Assembly: GCF_965237655.1 (NCBI RefSeq)
Contig: NZ_CBDEGB010000002.1
Coordinates: 1,860,001 to 1,924,000, forward strand
Source: Poriferisodalis sp965237655
Lineage (GTDB): Bacteria > Actinomycetota > Acidimicrobiia > Acidimicrobiales > Poriferisodalaceae
Length of the DNA stretch: 64,000 nt
Direction of reading: 5' to 3'
A program made the translations under genes and the position numbers. Shown one piece after another: positions 17,520 through 25,983 of this stretch. Within the stretch, counting starts at the first letter, position 1; each line of letters begins with the position of its first letter. Under the pieces are notes generated by a model, which worked only from the letters and a program-made list of their open reading frames with translations, did no database searches and was not told the origin of the DNA.

Positions 17520-18263
17520 ATGCATTTTGGCGGCAAGCGGGTGATCGTGACCGGCGGGGCGTCCGGCTTCGGGCGAGCCATCAGCCAGGGGTTCGCCGGT
17601 CGCGGCGCCCACGTGATGGTGACCGACATCGACATCGACGGCGCCGACGCAGTCGCCGCGGATCTGGACGGGGCGCTGACCTTCCGGCTCGATGTCACCG
17701 ACGAGGACGCCCATGCCGAGCTTGCCCAGCTAATGGCGGACACTTGGGGCGGCATCGACATCGTGGCCACGAACGCCGGGTTCTCTCACCGGGCCGGTTA
17801 CACACTGAACGTCCCTACTGACGAATTCGACCTGATGTGGGCGGTCAACACGCGCAGCATCTATTTCGCGGTGAAGCACTTCACACCGCACATGCCGCCG
17901 GGGAGCTCCATCGTGAGCACGGCATCGATCGGCGGGAAGCGGCCCCGCAAGGGCTTCACGCCGTACAACGCGTCCAAAGCGGCGGCGATCATCCTGACGA
18001 GAGGCTTGGCCGAGGAGTTCGCGCCCGACATCCGGATCAACTGCGTCGCACCCGTGGCGTCCGAGACCGCCTTCTTCGTTCGGGCGACCGGCAGCGACAC
18101 GTTGCCCGAACCGCTGAAGGAATCGATCATCGACGGCATCCCCATGGGCCGCATGACCGACCCCATCGACGTCGCCAACGCCGTGATGTTCCTGGCCTCC
18201 GACGAGGCCGGCTTCCTCACCGGCGTCTGCCTCGACGTGGACGGCGGGCGCAGCATCAGCTAG
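17520..18263 (+). CDS. SDR family oxidoreductase
   Basis: A 247-residue short-chain dehydrogenase with the cofactor motif TGGASGFGR at the N-terminus, NAG in the fourth strand (ATNAGF) and the catalytic YNASK. The C-terminus GFLTGVCLDVDGGRSIS is the common FabG-like end. ATG 17520 follows ACGGAGCGACG. It lies about 100 bp after the CoA-transferase on the same strand and 56 bp before an LLM gene, consistent with one catabolic transcript. The substrate is unknown. Confidence 0.9.
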   Translation: MHFGGKRVIVTGGASGFGRAISQGFAGRGAHVMVTDIDIDGADAVAADLDGALTFRLDVTDEDAHAELAQLMADTWGGIDIVATNAGFSHRAGYTLNVPTDEFDLMWAVNTRSIYFAVKHFTPHMPPGSSIVSTASIGGKRPRKGFTPYNASKAAAIILTRGLAEEFAPDIRINCVAPVASETAFFVRATGSDTLPEPLKESIIDGIPMGRMTDPIDVANAVMFLASDEAGFLTGVCLDVDGGRSIS

Positions 18264-18319
18264 GGGCGCAGAGATGATCAATCGTTCCGGCACCGCAGCG
18301 CTTCGGTAGGGTCCCGACG

Positions 18320-19531
18320 GTGAAGTTCGCCGCCTTCCTGGCTCCCCATCACCTTCTTGGCGAGAGCCCCGCGTTGCAGCTGCAGCGAGACCTGGACCTC
18401 GTCACCCACCTCGACCGGTTGGGCTATGACGAATTCTGGTGCGGCGAGCACCATTCGACCGGCTGGGAGACGATCGGCTCGCCCGAGATGTTCCTGGCCG
18501 GCGCAGCCATGCGCACCAGCCGTATCAAGCTGGGCACGGGCGTCACCTCCATCCCTTACCACCACCCCTTCAACGTCGCCCAGCGCATCGTCCAGCTTGA
18601 CCAGATGAGCTTCGGGCGGGCGATGCTCGGCACCGGCCCGGGCGCGCTGCCGTCCGATGCCCACACCCTGGGCATCGATCCCATGCTGCTGCGCGACCGC
18701 CAGGACGAAGCCATCCCGGTCATCAAGCGGCTGCTTGCAGGCGGCGAGCGCTTCACCTACGAGTGCGACTGGTTCTCGATGTACGACGCCAAGCTGCAGA
18801 TCCTGCCGTACCAGCACGAGATACCGATGACGACGGCGTCGATGATCAGCCCGTCGGGCATGACGCTCGCGGGCAAGTACGGCATGGGCGTGCTGTCGAT
18901 CGGGTCAATGTCCACCGACGGTCTGGCATCGCTCCCGCTGCAGTGGAGCTTCGCCGAAGAAGCCGCGCAGAAGCACGACCAAGTTGTGGACCGGGCCAAC
19001 TGGCGGGTGATGTTCAACTTCCATGTGGCTCCCACCCGCGAGCAGGCCCATCGCGATGTTGAGCACGGGCTGCTGCGGTGGCACAACGAATACAACGTCG
19101 ACACGCTGCAGCGTCCGGGCCTCGAACCGCTGGCGTCCACTGCGGAGGCCATCGACTTCTACGCCAACCCTGACACCGCCGCGGGCGTGATCGGCACGCC
19201 GGACGACCTGGTTGAGAACATCCTGCGGATGCAGGAGATCAGCGGCGGGTTCGGCGTGATGATGGGCTTCGTCAACGACTGGGCCGAACCCGAGGCCATG
19301 TTCCGCAGCTGGGATCTGGTTGCACGCCACGTCATCCCGGCGGTGCGCGGTCAGCTCACATCGATGCAGGAGTCGAACAAGTTCGTGATCAAGAACCGGG
19401 GGTACTTCGACCGGGCAGGCAAGGCCATCCTGGCGAAGATCCTGGACAACGAGCGCGCTGCCGCTGCGCTAAAGGGCGGCGGCACCGGGAATACAGCATT
19501 CACGCCCCGCCTCGGCGCCGATACTGACTGA
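18320..19531 (+). CDS. LLM class flavin-dependent oxidoreductase
   Basis: A 403-residue luciferase-like monooxygenase. Landmarks are FWCGEHHSTGWETIGSPEMF near residue 40, YHHPFNVAQRIVQLDQMSFGR and IGTPDDLVENILRMQE in the late barrel. It resembles long-form alkanal-monooxygenase-like proteins with an extra C-terminal arm. The start is GTG 18320. It follows the SDR on the same strand. The flavin and substrate cannot be read from sequence. Confidence 0.87.
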   Translation: MKFAAFLAPHHLLGESPALQLQRDLDLVTHLDRLGYDEFWCGEHHSTGWETIGSPEMFLAGAAMRTSRIKLGTGVTSIPYHHPFNVAQRIVQLDQMSFGRAMLGTGPGALPSDAHTLGIDPMLLRDRQDEAIPVIKRLLAGGERFTYECDWFSMYDAKLQILPYQHEIPMTTASMISPSGMTLAGKYGMGVLSIGSMSTDGLASLPLQWSFAEEAAQKHDQVVDRANWRVMFNFHVAPTREQAHRDVEHGLLRWHNEYNVDTLQRPGLEPLASTAEAIDFYANPDTAAGVIGTPDDLVENILRMQEISGGFGVMMGFVNDWAEPEAMFRSWDLVARHVIPAVRGQLTSMQESNKFVIKNRGYFDRAGKAILAKILDNERAAAALKGGGTGNTAFTPRLGADTD

Positions 19532-19601
19532 CAGCCGCACTTTCTCACCGGCGCCGGAGCCCGACCGGGACCAACGCTGGCCCGCCTAGGGTGCGGGAAT
19601 T

Positions 19602-20702
19602 CTGACTCCTGGGGATCCCGCGCGGCTCGAAGCCGTCATCGGTGTCGCCGCACCTGTCCTGCAGTCAGGCATGGGCGGTGTGGCCGGCCCTGAGCTGGTC
19701 GCTGCGGTGAGCAACGCCGGTGGACTCGGGATTCTTGCCGCGCTCAACCTTCGGCCCGACGCCGTGCGTGCGGCGATCACGCGGGTGCGTGACCTCACCG
19801 ATCAGCCGTTCGGCGTCAACATCTGGCTCCACGATGACGTTCGGACGCCGCCTGACGTCATGGAGCACTCTGACCTGGTTCGCTCCGTGCAAAGCGTTCT
19901 CAACGAGCTCCGCCCCCGATTCGATCTCCCTGCAACGCTCGAAGCTCCGCGGCCGATGCCCGATCTCGTCGACGACGCGCTGGAGGTGATGATCGAGGAA
20001 CGCATTCCCGTGTTCTCTGCGGGCCTCGGCATTCCGGAGCCCGAACTGGTCGACCGGTTCCACGAGGCTGGCACTCGGGTCGTGACCATGGTCGCGACGA
20101 CAGCAGACGCCAACACCGCCGTCGCGCAGGGCAGCGACGTGGTGATCGCGCAGGGTCTCGAAGCAGGCGGGCACCGCAGCCACGGCCGCAAGCTCCCCGC
20201 TGCGCAGACCGTCGGCACCGGGACGTTCACCTTGGTCCCCCAGGTCGTCGAGGCGATCGACGACCGGGTTCCCGTGGTGGCAGCCGGAGGCATCGTCGAC
20301 GGGCGCGGCCTTGCGGCAGCCACGATGCTCGGCGCGGCGGGCGTGCTCATGGGCACCCGATTCGTGGCCACCGCAGAATCACAGGCCAGCCAAATGTGGA
20401 AGGACCGCCTCATTTCGGGACGCGGCACGACCGTGGTCACCGACGGATTCACCGGCCAGTGGGCCCGGGTGCTGAAATCGGAGTTCACCGACCACTGGTC
20501 AGAACATGGCGGAACACCGCTGCCCGGCCTGCTGCAGGCGGCGGCACGTGCCGACCTGCAACGGGCCGCCATGGCTGCCGATGACGACCAGATGCAACCG
20601 CTGTATGCCGGCGCCGGGTTCGATCTGCTGGACGACCTGCCGGGAGCCGGCGACGTCGTCATCAGCGTCGTCGAGGAAGCGAGACAGCTCCTGGGCCGGT
20701 GA
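19602..20702 (+). CDS. Nitronate monooxygenase-like flavoprotein
   Basis: An FMN TIM-barrel of the nitronate monooxygenase/2-nitropropane dioxygenase family. Seen are the N-terminal strand VAAPVLQSGMGGVAGPELV, AGGLGILAAL, the loop QGLEAGGHRSH with the catalytic-type His, and AAGGIVDGRGLAAA plus LGAAGVLMGTRF for phosphate binding. The first ATG, 19671, falls inside the first conserved strand. The frame is open back to a stop at 19587 without ATG, GTG or TTG. Homologous-looking sequence requires CTG 19602 or ATT 19599 as start, 4-7 nt after GGGTGCGGG. If only canonical starts are used, the protein is 343 residues and lacks strand 1. Confidence 0.8.
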   Translation: MTPGDPARLEAVIGVAAPVLQSGMGGVAGPELVAAVSNAGGLGILAALNLRPDAVRAAITRVRDLTDQPFGVNIWLHDDVRTPPDVMEHSDLVRSVQSVLNELRPRFDLPATLEAPRPMPDLVDDALEVMIEERIPVFSAGLGIPEPELVDRFHEAGTRVVTMVATTADANTAVAQGSDVVIAQGLEAGGHRSHGRKLPAAQTVGTGTFTLVPQVVEAIDDRVPVVAAGGIVDGRGLAAATMLGAAGVLMGTRFVATAESQASQMWKDRLISGRGTTVVTDGFTGQWARVLKSEFTDHWSEHGGTPLPGLLQAAARADLQRAAMAADDDQMQPLYAGAGFDLLDDLPGAGDVVISVVEEARQLLGR

Positions 20703-20818
20703 CAGCGACGATTGCCGTTTCTCGACCCGTCGGCGGCGCTCGCCAAGCCGAGTCGCTGTCGAGGTCCAGAATGCGGACAATCGCGCTGGTGCGCTCAGCA
20801 TCGCGCCCGGCCGTCCGG

Positions 20819-21396
20819 TCAATCAAATGCGGTGGCCAGCCAGGCAGCCAGTTCCGGTTGGCGCTGGTGCCAGTAGGACGAGACTGTCGTGAAGCTCGCC
20901 TCCGGCGCTGCCTCTGCAAGCCATGGGTCGTCAGCAGTTGAGCGTGCCGTCTGCGAGTGCGATGGCCGAGACCTCTGCCGCGGTTCGCAGGTCGTCCAAG
21001 ACCGCCTCTGGTTCGAACGTTTCATGCACGAGGACATCGAGGTCCCGAATGCACCCGCGTCGGCGATGGCGGAGGCAGCCGTACACCTTTGGCCTGAGCA
21101 AGCAGCTGCTCGAAATCAGGGGAGGCAACCGCAGGCTCCCGAACACTGACCTCACACACGCCACTGCGGCTGCCCCGCTCCGAGGCACGAATTCTCACCG
21201 TGCCGCGTGCGGACAGCGTGTTCAGCGCGTGGCGCGCCGCTGACCACGACACCCTTGCGGCCCTGGCAACGCCCGCAACGCTGCGGAGACCGGCGGACGA
21301 CGTCACCGCAGCGAGCACCAGGCGTTCGACTCGGCTGAGCTGGTCCGGTGACTCGGCACACGAAGCTCCGAGGTCATCCGGCTGTCGCCCCTCCAC
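20819..21396 (-). pseudogene. Decayed HTH plus nucleotidyltransferase-like gene
   Basis: Three minus-strand frames hold pieces that look like one former protein. A winged-helix-like N-terminus lies at 21396-21022 (VERLVLAAVTSSAGLRSVAG, SWSAARHALNTLSARGTV). A segment DLDVLVHETFEPEAVLDDLR recalls the DxD strand of small nucleotidyltransferases. A C-terminus ends at 20819 (WHQRQPELAAWLATAFD). The frames do not join, so at least two frameshifts or deletions are needed. The assignment is weak. The remaining bases of 20703-21487 show nothing recognisable. Confidence 0.35.
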
Positions 21397-21487
21397 AGCC
21401 CTGCACCGCTCACGGGCCGGCGACTCGCTCGAACTGGCGCACGAGCGCCACCCAACGCACGAGGGTGATACGCCAACCTCGACCGGA

Positions 21488-23788
21488 TCACTGCAGCGAG
21501 CGCCAGATCTTCTCGGGAGTCAGCGGGAGATCCAGGTGCTCGATGCCGTACGGCGCCAGAGCATCAAGCACGGCGCTGTGGATCGCGGGAGTGGCAACAA
21601 CGGTCCCGGACTCGCCGATGCCCTTGACGCCCAGGGGATTGAGGGGCGATGGCGTCTCGGTCTCGTAGCACTCGAAGAAGGGAAGCTCCGCAGCGGACGG
21701 CAGGGCGTAGTCGGCGAGGCCGACGGTCATGGGGATCGCCTCGTCGTCGTAGAACATCTCCTCGTACAGCGCAGCACCCACAGCGAGCGCCAAGCCGCCG
21801 TGCACCTGCCCGTGGGCCAGGACCGGCTGCAGGATGACGCCGGCGTCGTCGACGCTCACCAGGCGCCGCACGTGCACCTCCCCGGTTGCTGTGTCGATTT
21901 CGACTGCGGCCACGCAGGCGCCGAATGAGAACGATCCGGCTCCGCCTTCGGGTCTGAAGTGATGGTCGACGGTGAGTTCTCCCAGGTCGGCCCAGCCGAG
22001 GGAAAGGGCCGGGGTCCCCACCACGTGGAACAGCCCGCGACCGGTGTCGAGCGTGACATCGTCGGGGTCGGCCTCGAGGAGCTCCGCCGCACGCTCACGA
22101 GCCGCCGCAACAAGGTCGACGGCCGCGCCGTGGGCGGCCGAACCGCCGAGCTGCGCCGAACGGGACCCGATCGTTCCCCCGCCGATTGGGGACCTGTCCG
22201 TGTCGTCGTGCGAGATGGTGATGCGGTCGACATCGAGGCCGAGCTGGGTGGCGACAACCGGAGCAAAGGTCGTCTCGTGGCCCTGACCGTGAGGCGAAGT
22301 GCCCACGACGACGTCGACGCGACCATCCGGCTCCAGTCGGGCTGTTGCCCGCTCCCCCTCGCCGCCACCGGTGATCTCGACGGTACAGCTCACGCCGACC
22401 CCAAGGAGCACGGCGCTGTCGCCGCCGGCCCGCCGGCCCGCCTGCTCGGCGCGCAGCCCCTCGTAGTCCGCTTCTGCCACGGCCCGTTGCAGTGTCTCGG
22501 GATAGTTCCCGCTGTCGTAGGTGGCTCCGACGGCTGTCCGGTACGGGAAGCGATCGGCCGGCACGAGGTTGGCCATGCGCACCTCGAGCGGGTCGCGGCC
22601 GATCGCTCGGGCGAAACGGTCGACCGCCCGCTCGATCGAGCAGGCTGCCTCGGGACGGCCGGCGCCTCGAAACGCAACCGTGGGCGTGGTGTTGGTGACC
22701 ACCGAGGTGCCTCGCAGCGTTGCGTGTGCGATGTCGTAGACGCCGGTTCCGCTGTTGCGCAGGTTGGTGGTGACGTTGGTGCCCATGGCGGGGTACGCAC
22801 CACTGTCCTGCAGCGCATCCACTGAGTAGGCCACGATCGTGCCGTCGCGGTCGCCGCCGATACGGATTCGGTGGCGTGAGGCTCGCCCGTGACCCATCGC
22901 CAGCGACGCTTCTGAGCGGGTTTGCGCCCATCGAATCGGCCGACCGAGCTCGCGTGCCGCCCACGCCACGACCACGTCTTCGGGATAGCAGCCCCATCCG
23001 CCCTTGGCGCCGAAGCCGCCGCCGACATCGGGCGAGATGGCCCGCACCGTGCCGGGTTCGAGGCCGAGCAGCGTCTCGATGACGTATTTGGCTCCCGCCG
23101 GTCGCTGCGAGCACACCCACGCTGTGCAGCGCCCGTCGGCGCCCCAACTCGATGCGCCGGCGAGCGGTTCGATCGGATGCGGGCCCAGTCGTGGGTGGAC
23201 CAAGTCGAACTCCACCGTCACGTCGCAGCCGGCCCACACCTCGTCGGGGACAGCTTCGAGTTCCCACGCCAGGGCGACATTCGTGCCGGCGTGCTCGTGC
23301 AGCAAGGTCTCGCCGTTGAGGCTGGCATCGAGGTCGACGACTGCGGGCAGCGGCTCGTAGTCGACCATGACGAGTTCGGCTGCGTCCACCGCCGCCGCAC
23401 GCGTCTCGGCGATCATCAGGGCGATGGGCTCGCCGACGAAACGCACGGTGTCATGGGCCATGAGCGGTCGCCACAGGTCGCGGTTCATCGACGGCAGCCG
23501 GGGCGGCAGCGGCCAGCCGTCGACCTCGGGTCCGAGGTAGACCGCGATCACCCCGCCGGCCGCCCGTGCCTCGGTCACGTCGACGGAGGCAATCCGCGCA
23601 TGGGCTTCAGCCGAGCGCACGAAGGTGGCATGTGCCGCGCCGGCCAGCTCGGGGGCATCGAGTCCGTCGATGTAGGTGCTCTGGCCGCGCAGCAGCGGCT
23701 CGTCTTCGCGCCGCCCGTTGAATCCTGATGTGTCCACGGCTGCAACGTAGCTTCCCAGCCCTTGACGCAGGGAGTACTTGGAAATCAT
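21488..23788 (-). CDS. Xanthine dehydrogenase family molybdopterin-binding subunit (CoxL-like, form II)
   Basis: A large molybdenum-hydroxylase subunit of about 766 residues. It has the N-terminal aldehyde-oxidase/xanthine-dehydrogenase hammerhead domain (VRFVGEPIALMIAETR), molybdopterin-binding stretches (DVGGGFGAKGG, SPHGQGHETTFAPV) and the catalytic Glu in GVKGIGESGT. The active-site loop AFRGAGRPEA matches form II (AYRGAGR) and not the true CO dehydrogenase form (AYxCSFR). No FAD or 2Fe-2S subunit gene lies nearby, which is unusual. ATG 23788 lacks a clear ribosome site; GTG 23737 (749 residues) is a reasonable alternative. Confidence 0.88.
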   Translation of the reverse strand: MISKYSLRQGLGSYVAAVDTSGFNGRREDEPLLRGQSTYIDGLDAPELAGAAHATFVRSAEAHARIASVDVTEARAAGGVIAVYLGPEVDGWPLPPRLPSMNRDLWRPLMAHDTVRFVGEPIALMIAETRAAAVDAAELVMVDYEPLPAVVDLDASLNGETLLHEHAGTNVALAWELEAVPDEVWAGCDVTVEFDLVHPRLGPHPIEPLAGASSWGADGRCTAWVCSQRPAGAKYVIETLLGLEPGTVRAISPDVGGGFGAKGGWGCYPEDVVVAWAARELGRPIRWAQTRSEASLAMGHGRASRHRIRIGGDRDGTIVAYSVDALQDSGAYPAMGTNVTTNLRNSGTGVYDIAHATLRGTSVVTNTTPTVAFRGAGRPEAACSIERAVDRFARAIGRDPLEVRMANLVPADRFPYRTAVGATYDSGNYPETLQRAVAEADYEGLRAEQAGRRAGGDSAVLLGVGVSCTVEITGGGEGERATARLEPDGRVDVVVGTSPHGQGHETTFAPVVATQLGLDVDRITISHDDTDRSPIGGGTIGSRSAQLGGSAAHGAAVDLVAAARERAAELLEADPDDVTLDTGRGLFHVVGTPALSLGWADLGELTVDHHFRPEGGAGSFSFGACVAAVEIDTATGEVHVRRLVSVDDAGVILQPVLAHGQVHGGLALAVGAALYEEMFYDDEAIPMTVGLADYALPSAAELPFFECYETETPSPLNPLGVKGIGESGTVVATPAIHSAVLDALAPYGIEHLDLPLTPEKIWRSLQ

Positions 23789-23881
23789 GCCGACGCGAGT
23801 CCGCACTCCCTCTCGTACTCGGGACGCTGGACGGCCGGCGTGCAATGATCGACAATTCTCGGAAGGCGATCTGAGCGTGTG

Positions 23882-24570
23882 ATGGAGATCAAGGTTGACA
23901 CCGGGAGCGGCCCGTCGAATGGCCCGTGCTTCGAGGACGCCGAGGGCTTCAACCTGTCGGAGATGCCTGGCAATGGGAGTCGTCGGATTCCGCTGGGCGA
24001 CTTCCCGACCGGCCCCGAGGTGCGAAATCGCTTGCCTGACATCGTTGCGACCGACCAGTCCGGCCGGCAGGTAGACGTGCACGCTGACCGGATAGGTCAG
24101 CCGGCCGTGGTGGTGTTCTCCCGATCTGCGGTTTCGCGGTGCGCTGCGGTCCCGAGCAGATGCTCGCTGCTGCACTGGATCAGGACTTCGAGGTCGCGGC
24201 CGCACAACGGCCCGTTGACCGGGTGTCAGTGGAGGTGACAATTGACGGGGATCGGCTGCCGATGGGGGTCACTCGCCAGATCGTCGCCACGTTCCGGGTG
24301 CCCGAAGGTCAGCACCTCTACAGCGATCCAGTGCCTGAGGGGCTGGTGGTCGCAGCGATCGAGCTCTACGACATCGACGGGATCCTCTCCTACAAGCCGC
24401 TGGCGCCGCCGACCTTGCCCCTGGCGCCGCCGACCTTGCCCCTGACGCCGCCGACCTCGCCCCTGACGCTCGCAGGGTTCGGCGACACGCTGCAGGTTTA
24501 CGAGAGGGACGTGGTGCTGCGGCTTCCCGTCACGCAGAACGCACGGCAGATGCGCAAGGACGACCAGTAG
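23882..24570 (+). pseudogene. Redoxin-like (AhpC/TSA) protein with internal deletion and frameshift
   Basis: The first part (FPTGPEVRNRLPDIVATDQS, GQPAVVVFSRSAV) is the start of a redoxin domain up to the expected active-site strand. The frame is lost near 24130, and the next frame gives a C-terminal extension (VDRVSVEVTIDGDRLPMGVT, VATFRVPEGQHLYSDPVPEG, GDTLQVYERDVVLRLPV) seen in larger redoxin-like proteins. The catalytic Cys region and most of the thioredoxin fold are missing. A 21-bp tandem repeat further distorts the C-terminal part. Confidence 0.6.
24400..24462 (+). repeat. Three tandem 21-bp units
   Basis: Units at 24400-24420, 24421-24441 and 24442-24462 read CTGGCGCCGCCGACCTTGCC plus C, with two substitutions in the third. 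They keep frame and encode LAPPTLP, LAPPTLP, LTPPTSP inside the decayed redoxin. Slippage expansion in a relaxed gene is the simplest reading. Confidence 0.8.
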
Positions 24571-24586
24571 CAGCATGGGCAACGGT

Positions 24587-24669
24587 GACAGGATACCTAA
24601 ATATTTACCTGTAACAATTAGGTTTTAGCTGTTAACCTACACTGACAACCGGAAACATAGAGGTTGTTC
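24587..24669 (+). promoter_or_regulatory. AT-rich promoter/operator of the Fic gene
   Basis: A sharply AT-rich stretch in a GC-rich background directly before the fic start. It contains related half-sites in both orientations (TACCTAAAT, AATTAGGT, TTAACCTA), which suggests dimeric repressor binding and possibly autoregulation. A possible -10 box TACACT lies at 24638-24643. No clear -35 is fixed. Confidence 0.45.
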
Positions 24670-25935
24670 ATGCCCCGATGGCCTGCGGCTCGGCGGCTGA
24701 CCGCCACTGTCGAAAACGAGTTGTGGCGGTCGTGGGATGACGAAAGCACACCGAGAATCGTCGTGACTCAAACGATGCCAGCGCGGATCGCGGACCGGCC
24801 GGTCCCGGCGTTCGGAGCGACGGCGGGGGCCGCTGTCGGGGCAGCGACCCAGGCGGTTGACGATCTTCGTGCCCATGCGGCCAAGACGACTGGCGTCCTA
24901 GGTCATTTGAGTGCGGTGCTGATCCGGGCCGACGCAGTGGCGTCGTCACAGATTGAGCACATCACGACCTCCAGTGAGGCGCTGGCGGTCGCTCTCGCGG
25001 ACTTGAGCGACGAAGAGCCCGATCCCTACCCGGCAGACACCGAATTGGTGGCAGCGAACGTGACGACGGCGCTCCAGTCCTACAGGGCCGAGGAAGACGT
25101 CACGTCGGACTGGTTCCACCGCCGCCACCGCAGCCTGTTGGCCGCACATCCGGAGTTGCTGCCGCACAACCGCGGCGCGTGGCGGGACTCCGCCGTGTGG
25201 ATCGGCCCATCCCGACAGACCGCGGATTTCGAGGGCCCACCGCATGGGCGAATTCCGGCACTGATGGACGACCTTGTGCGCTTCATGCGTCGCAACGATG
25301 TGCATCCCGTCGTGCACGCTGCCATCGCACACGCCCAGTTCGAGACGATCCACCCCTACGCCGACGGCAACGGCCGCGTCGGACGGCTGCTGATCCACCA
25401 GCTCCTCGACGCCGGGGCGACGCCGGTGCCAGTGGCCCATGGCCTCGTGCACAACCCGACCGGCTACGTCGACGGCCTGATGGCCTACCGAGATGGTGAT
25501 CTCGACGCCTGGGTCACTGTGTTCGCGTTAGCGCTCTGCGACGGAGCGCGAGCCGCCGTCCGCCTCGTGGACCGCATCGATGGCATCGCCAGCGAGTACC
25601 ACCAGCGCATCCGCACTCGCTCCGGGTCGGCGGTGTCGCAGATCCTCGACGGCTTGCTGCATACGCCGGCCATCACGGCCGGCGAGATCCAGTCCACCTA
25701 CCAACTGACGCCGGGACGGGCCTCACAGATCCTGCACCAACTCGCCGAGGCGAGCATTCTGCGTCAAAGCGCTCACCGGGCAGGCCGGGCGCGCGTTTGG
25801 GTGGCCCATGCGGTGATCGACGCCGTCGACACCATCAACGCCTCCATTCCACGGCGTCTCCTGGCCGCCGCAGACGACTCGAACCCCAAACGCGGCCTCG
25901 TACGAGGCCCCCTCTCCGAGGAACTCCAGATCTGA
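24670..25935 (+). CDS. Fic family protein with N-terminal inhibitory motif and C-terminal winged helix
   Basis: A 421-residue Fic protein likely to transfer AMP (or another nucleotide part) to a target hydroxyl. The active-site loop is HPYADGNGRVGR (residues about 229-240), matching HxFx(D/E)GNGRxxR with Tyr for Phe. An N-terminal SSQIEH motif fits the (S/T)xxxE(G/N) inhibitory helix of class II Fic proteins, which self-inhibits. The C-terminus (AGEIQSTYQLTPGRASQILHQ) looks like a winged-helix DNA-binding domain, suggesting autoregulation at the AT-rich region upstream. ATG 24670 is preferred over TTG 24664. Confidence 0.9.
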   Translation: MPRWPAARRLTATVENELWRSWDDESTPRIVVTQTMPARIADRPVPAFGATAGAAVGAATQAVDDLRAHAAKTTGVLGHLSAVLIRADAVASSQIEHITTSSEALAVALADLSDEEPDPYPADTELVAANVTTALQSYRAEEDVTSDWFHRRHRSLLAAHPELLPHNRGAWRDSAVWIGPSRQTADFEGPPHGRIPALMDDLVRFMRRNDVHPVVHAAIAHAQFETIHPYADGNGRVGRLLIHQLLDAGATPVPVAHGLVHNPTGYVDGLMAYRDGDLDAWVTVFALALCDGARAAVRLVDRIDGIASEYHQRIRTRSGSAVSQILDGLLHTPAITAGEIQSTYQLTPGRASQILHQLAEASILRQSAHRAGRARVWVAHAVIDAVDTINASIPRRLLAAADDSNPKRGLVRGPLSEELQI

Positions 25936-25983
25936 CCGAAGTCTGATTCACCCAACCGAGAGCCTGCACAAGCCCAAGGTGAA

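Noticed and set aside
24400..24462. Tandem 21-bp units as a CRISPR or regulatory array
   Set aside because: There are no spacers, the units are contiguous and in frame, and they encode a Pro-rich repeat in a decayed gene.
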